Part shown: one piece after another, positions 34,301 to 34,819 of the stretch
Position numbering within the stretch: the first letter of the stretch is position 1
Layout of the letters: every line of letters begins with the position of its first letter
Origin: Pseudomonadota bacterium
GTDB taxonomy: Bacteria; Pseudomonadota; Alphaproteobacteria; Rhizobiales; Xanthobacteraceae
Length of the DNA: 34,819 nucleotides
Direction of reading: 5' to 3'
Assembly (NCBI GenBank): GCA_016195095.1
Contig: JACQAE010000191.1
Coordinates: 1-34,819, forward strand
The notes under the pieces: generated by a model
What the model saw: the letters and a program-made list of their open reading frames with translations, nothing else
Database searches by the model: none
Told to the model about the DNA's origin: nothing
Position numbers and translations under genes: made by a program

Positions 34301-34819
34301 ATGACGCTCCAGTTTGAGGAAATCGGCAGACGCCTGCGCGCCTACCGCCTCGGGAAAAACTTCAGCGCCAACGAGATTGCCGAGCGCATCGGGGTGTCGC
34401 GGGCCGCCGTCTATCGACTGGAAAAGGGCGGGCTGGTCAAGATCGAAACATTGGAACGTTTGTCGGAACTGCTCGACGTGTCGCTACCTTCACTGATGGG
34501 CGTTGGCGTCGAGTATTACAGCAAGGCGATTTCCTTCTTCGAGCGTATGCGGCAACTGGAGGAAGACGCGGTCTTGGTTCTTGGCAACTTTTCCCCCGTC
34601 TCGTTTCTGCTGCTGTCAGACGATTATCTGTCGCATCTTCGCACCATGCTGCACGAGGCGATTACCGATACCCACAAGGAGCGGCAAAGCGCGCTCGACT
34701 ACGCCGAAAAAGTGCTCGATATTCTCCGCCAGCGCCGCGCATCGGCTGCGCGCAGGCAGGCGCCGGTCGTCAGCATCATCGGCGCGCAGGACATCGCACG
34801 ATTCGTCAGGTTCGGTTTG
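34301..34819 (+). CDS. XRE family transcriptional regulator (partial, runs off the right edge)
   Basis: The first 173 residues of a regulator; no stop is reached. The helix-turn-helix is at ~7-63: IGRRLRAYRLGKNFSANEIA, then ERIGVSRAAVYRLEKGG, then IETLERLSELLDVSLPSLMG. A longer helical part follows (EYYSKAISFFERMRQLEEDA, then VLGNFSPVSFLLLSDDYLSH), which may be an effector-binding or dimer domain. The ATG at 34301 is at the normal distance from the helix-turn-helix. It is divergent from the paralogous small genes and, further on, from the urc operon, so it could control these. This is inference from position. Confidence 0.88.
   Translation, partial: MTLQFEEIGRRLRAYRLGKNFSANEIAERIGVSRAAVYRLEKGGLVKIETLERLSELLDVSLPSLMGVGVEYYSKAISFFERMRQLEEDAVLVLGNFSPVSFLLLSDDYLSHLRTMLHEAITDTHKERQSALDYAEKVLDILRQRRASAARRQAPVVSIIGAQDIARFVRFGL

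Overview
The window is GC-rich chromosomal DNA of an alphaproteobacterium, most likely of the order Hyphomicrobiales (Rhizobiales), near the Nitrobacteraceae/Xanthobacteraceae/Beijerinckiaceae. This is inferred from the gene set: purC-purS-purQ-purL with bolA and grxD nearby, recA near alaS and icd, the F1-ATPase inhibitor zeta subunit, a zf-CHCC protein beside an FAD monooxygenase, a GAAC-N7-GAAC SOS box at recA, and dispersed palindromic elements of the kind common in rhizobia. No CRISPR array, rRNA gene or intact transposase is visible.

Layout. 1-3150: the start of a membrane/exported protein that runs off the left edge, a zf-CHCC protein, an FAD monooxygenase and a short core methionine synthase. 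3200-5700: a ComEA-like helix-hairpin-helix protein, then grxD, a RidA-like protein and bolA (minus strand), and a DUF427 protein. 5900-11050: a minus-strand purine operon purC-purS-DUF4336-purQ-purL with repeat elements at two stop codons. 11300-14920: ATPase inhibitor zeta, an HpcH/HpaI aldolase, a TrmJ-DUF559 fusion, and a divergent HxlR regulator/GFA enzyme pair with a perfect operator-like palindrome. 15100-22900: icd, a cyclic-nucleotide-gated K+ channel, alaS, an MTHFR-like gene with an altered C-terminus, and recA with promoter and LexA box.

23020-24400 is a lower-GC island between the recA promoter and a tRNA-like sequence. It carries IS21-end-like repeats, a two-helix membrane protein and an unrecognised 237-aa protein. 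24400-25865 is gene-poor apart from one conserved 120-aa membrane-anchored protein. 25866-28672 holds an exported cupin, a LysR regulator, an SDR and a PPOX-type flavoprotein. A secreted lectin-like protein follows at 28894-29568.

The right end (29856-33021) is the most distinctive part: a compact operon urc1-urc4-upp, matching the URC (uracil catabolism) genes known from yeast and found in scattered bacteria. Its uracil phosphoribosyltransferase lacks the usual Asp of the PRPP motif. Upstream are two tandem paralogous ~100-aa proteins of unknown function and a divergent XRE-type regulator cut by the right edge.

Main observations: the URC operon with its altered UPRT; repeat elements whose CTAG end supplies the stop codon of purL, purS and the lectin-like gene; the TrmJ-DUF559 fusion; the MesD-like core methionine synthase next to a monooxygenase; the recA-side island with a degenerate tRNA; and the paralogous small-protein pair.
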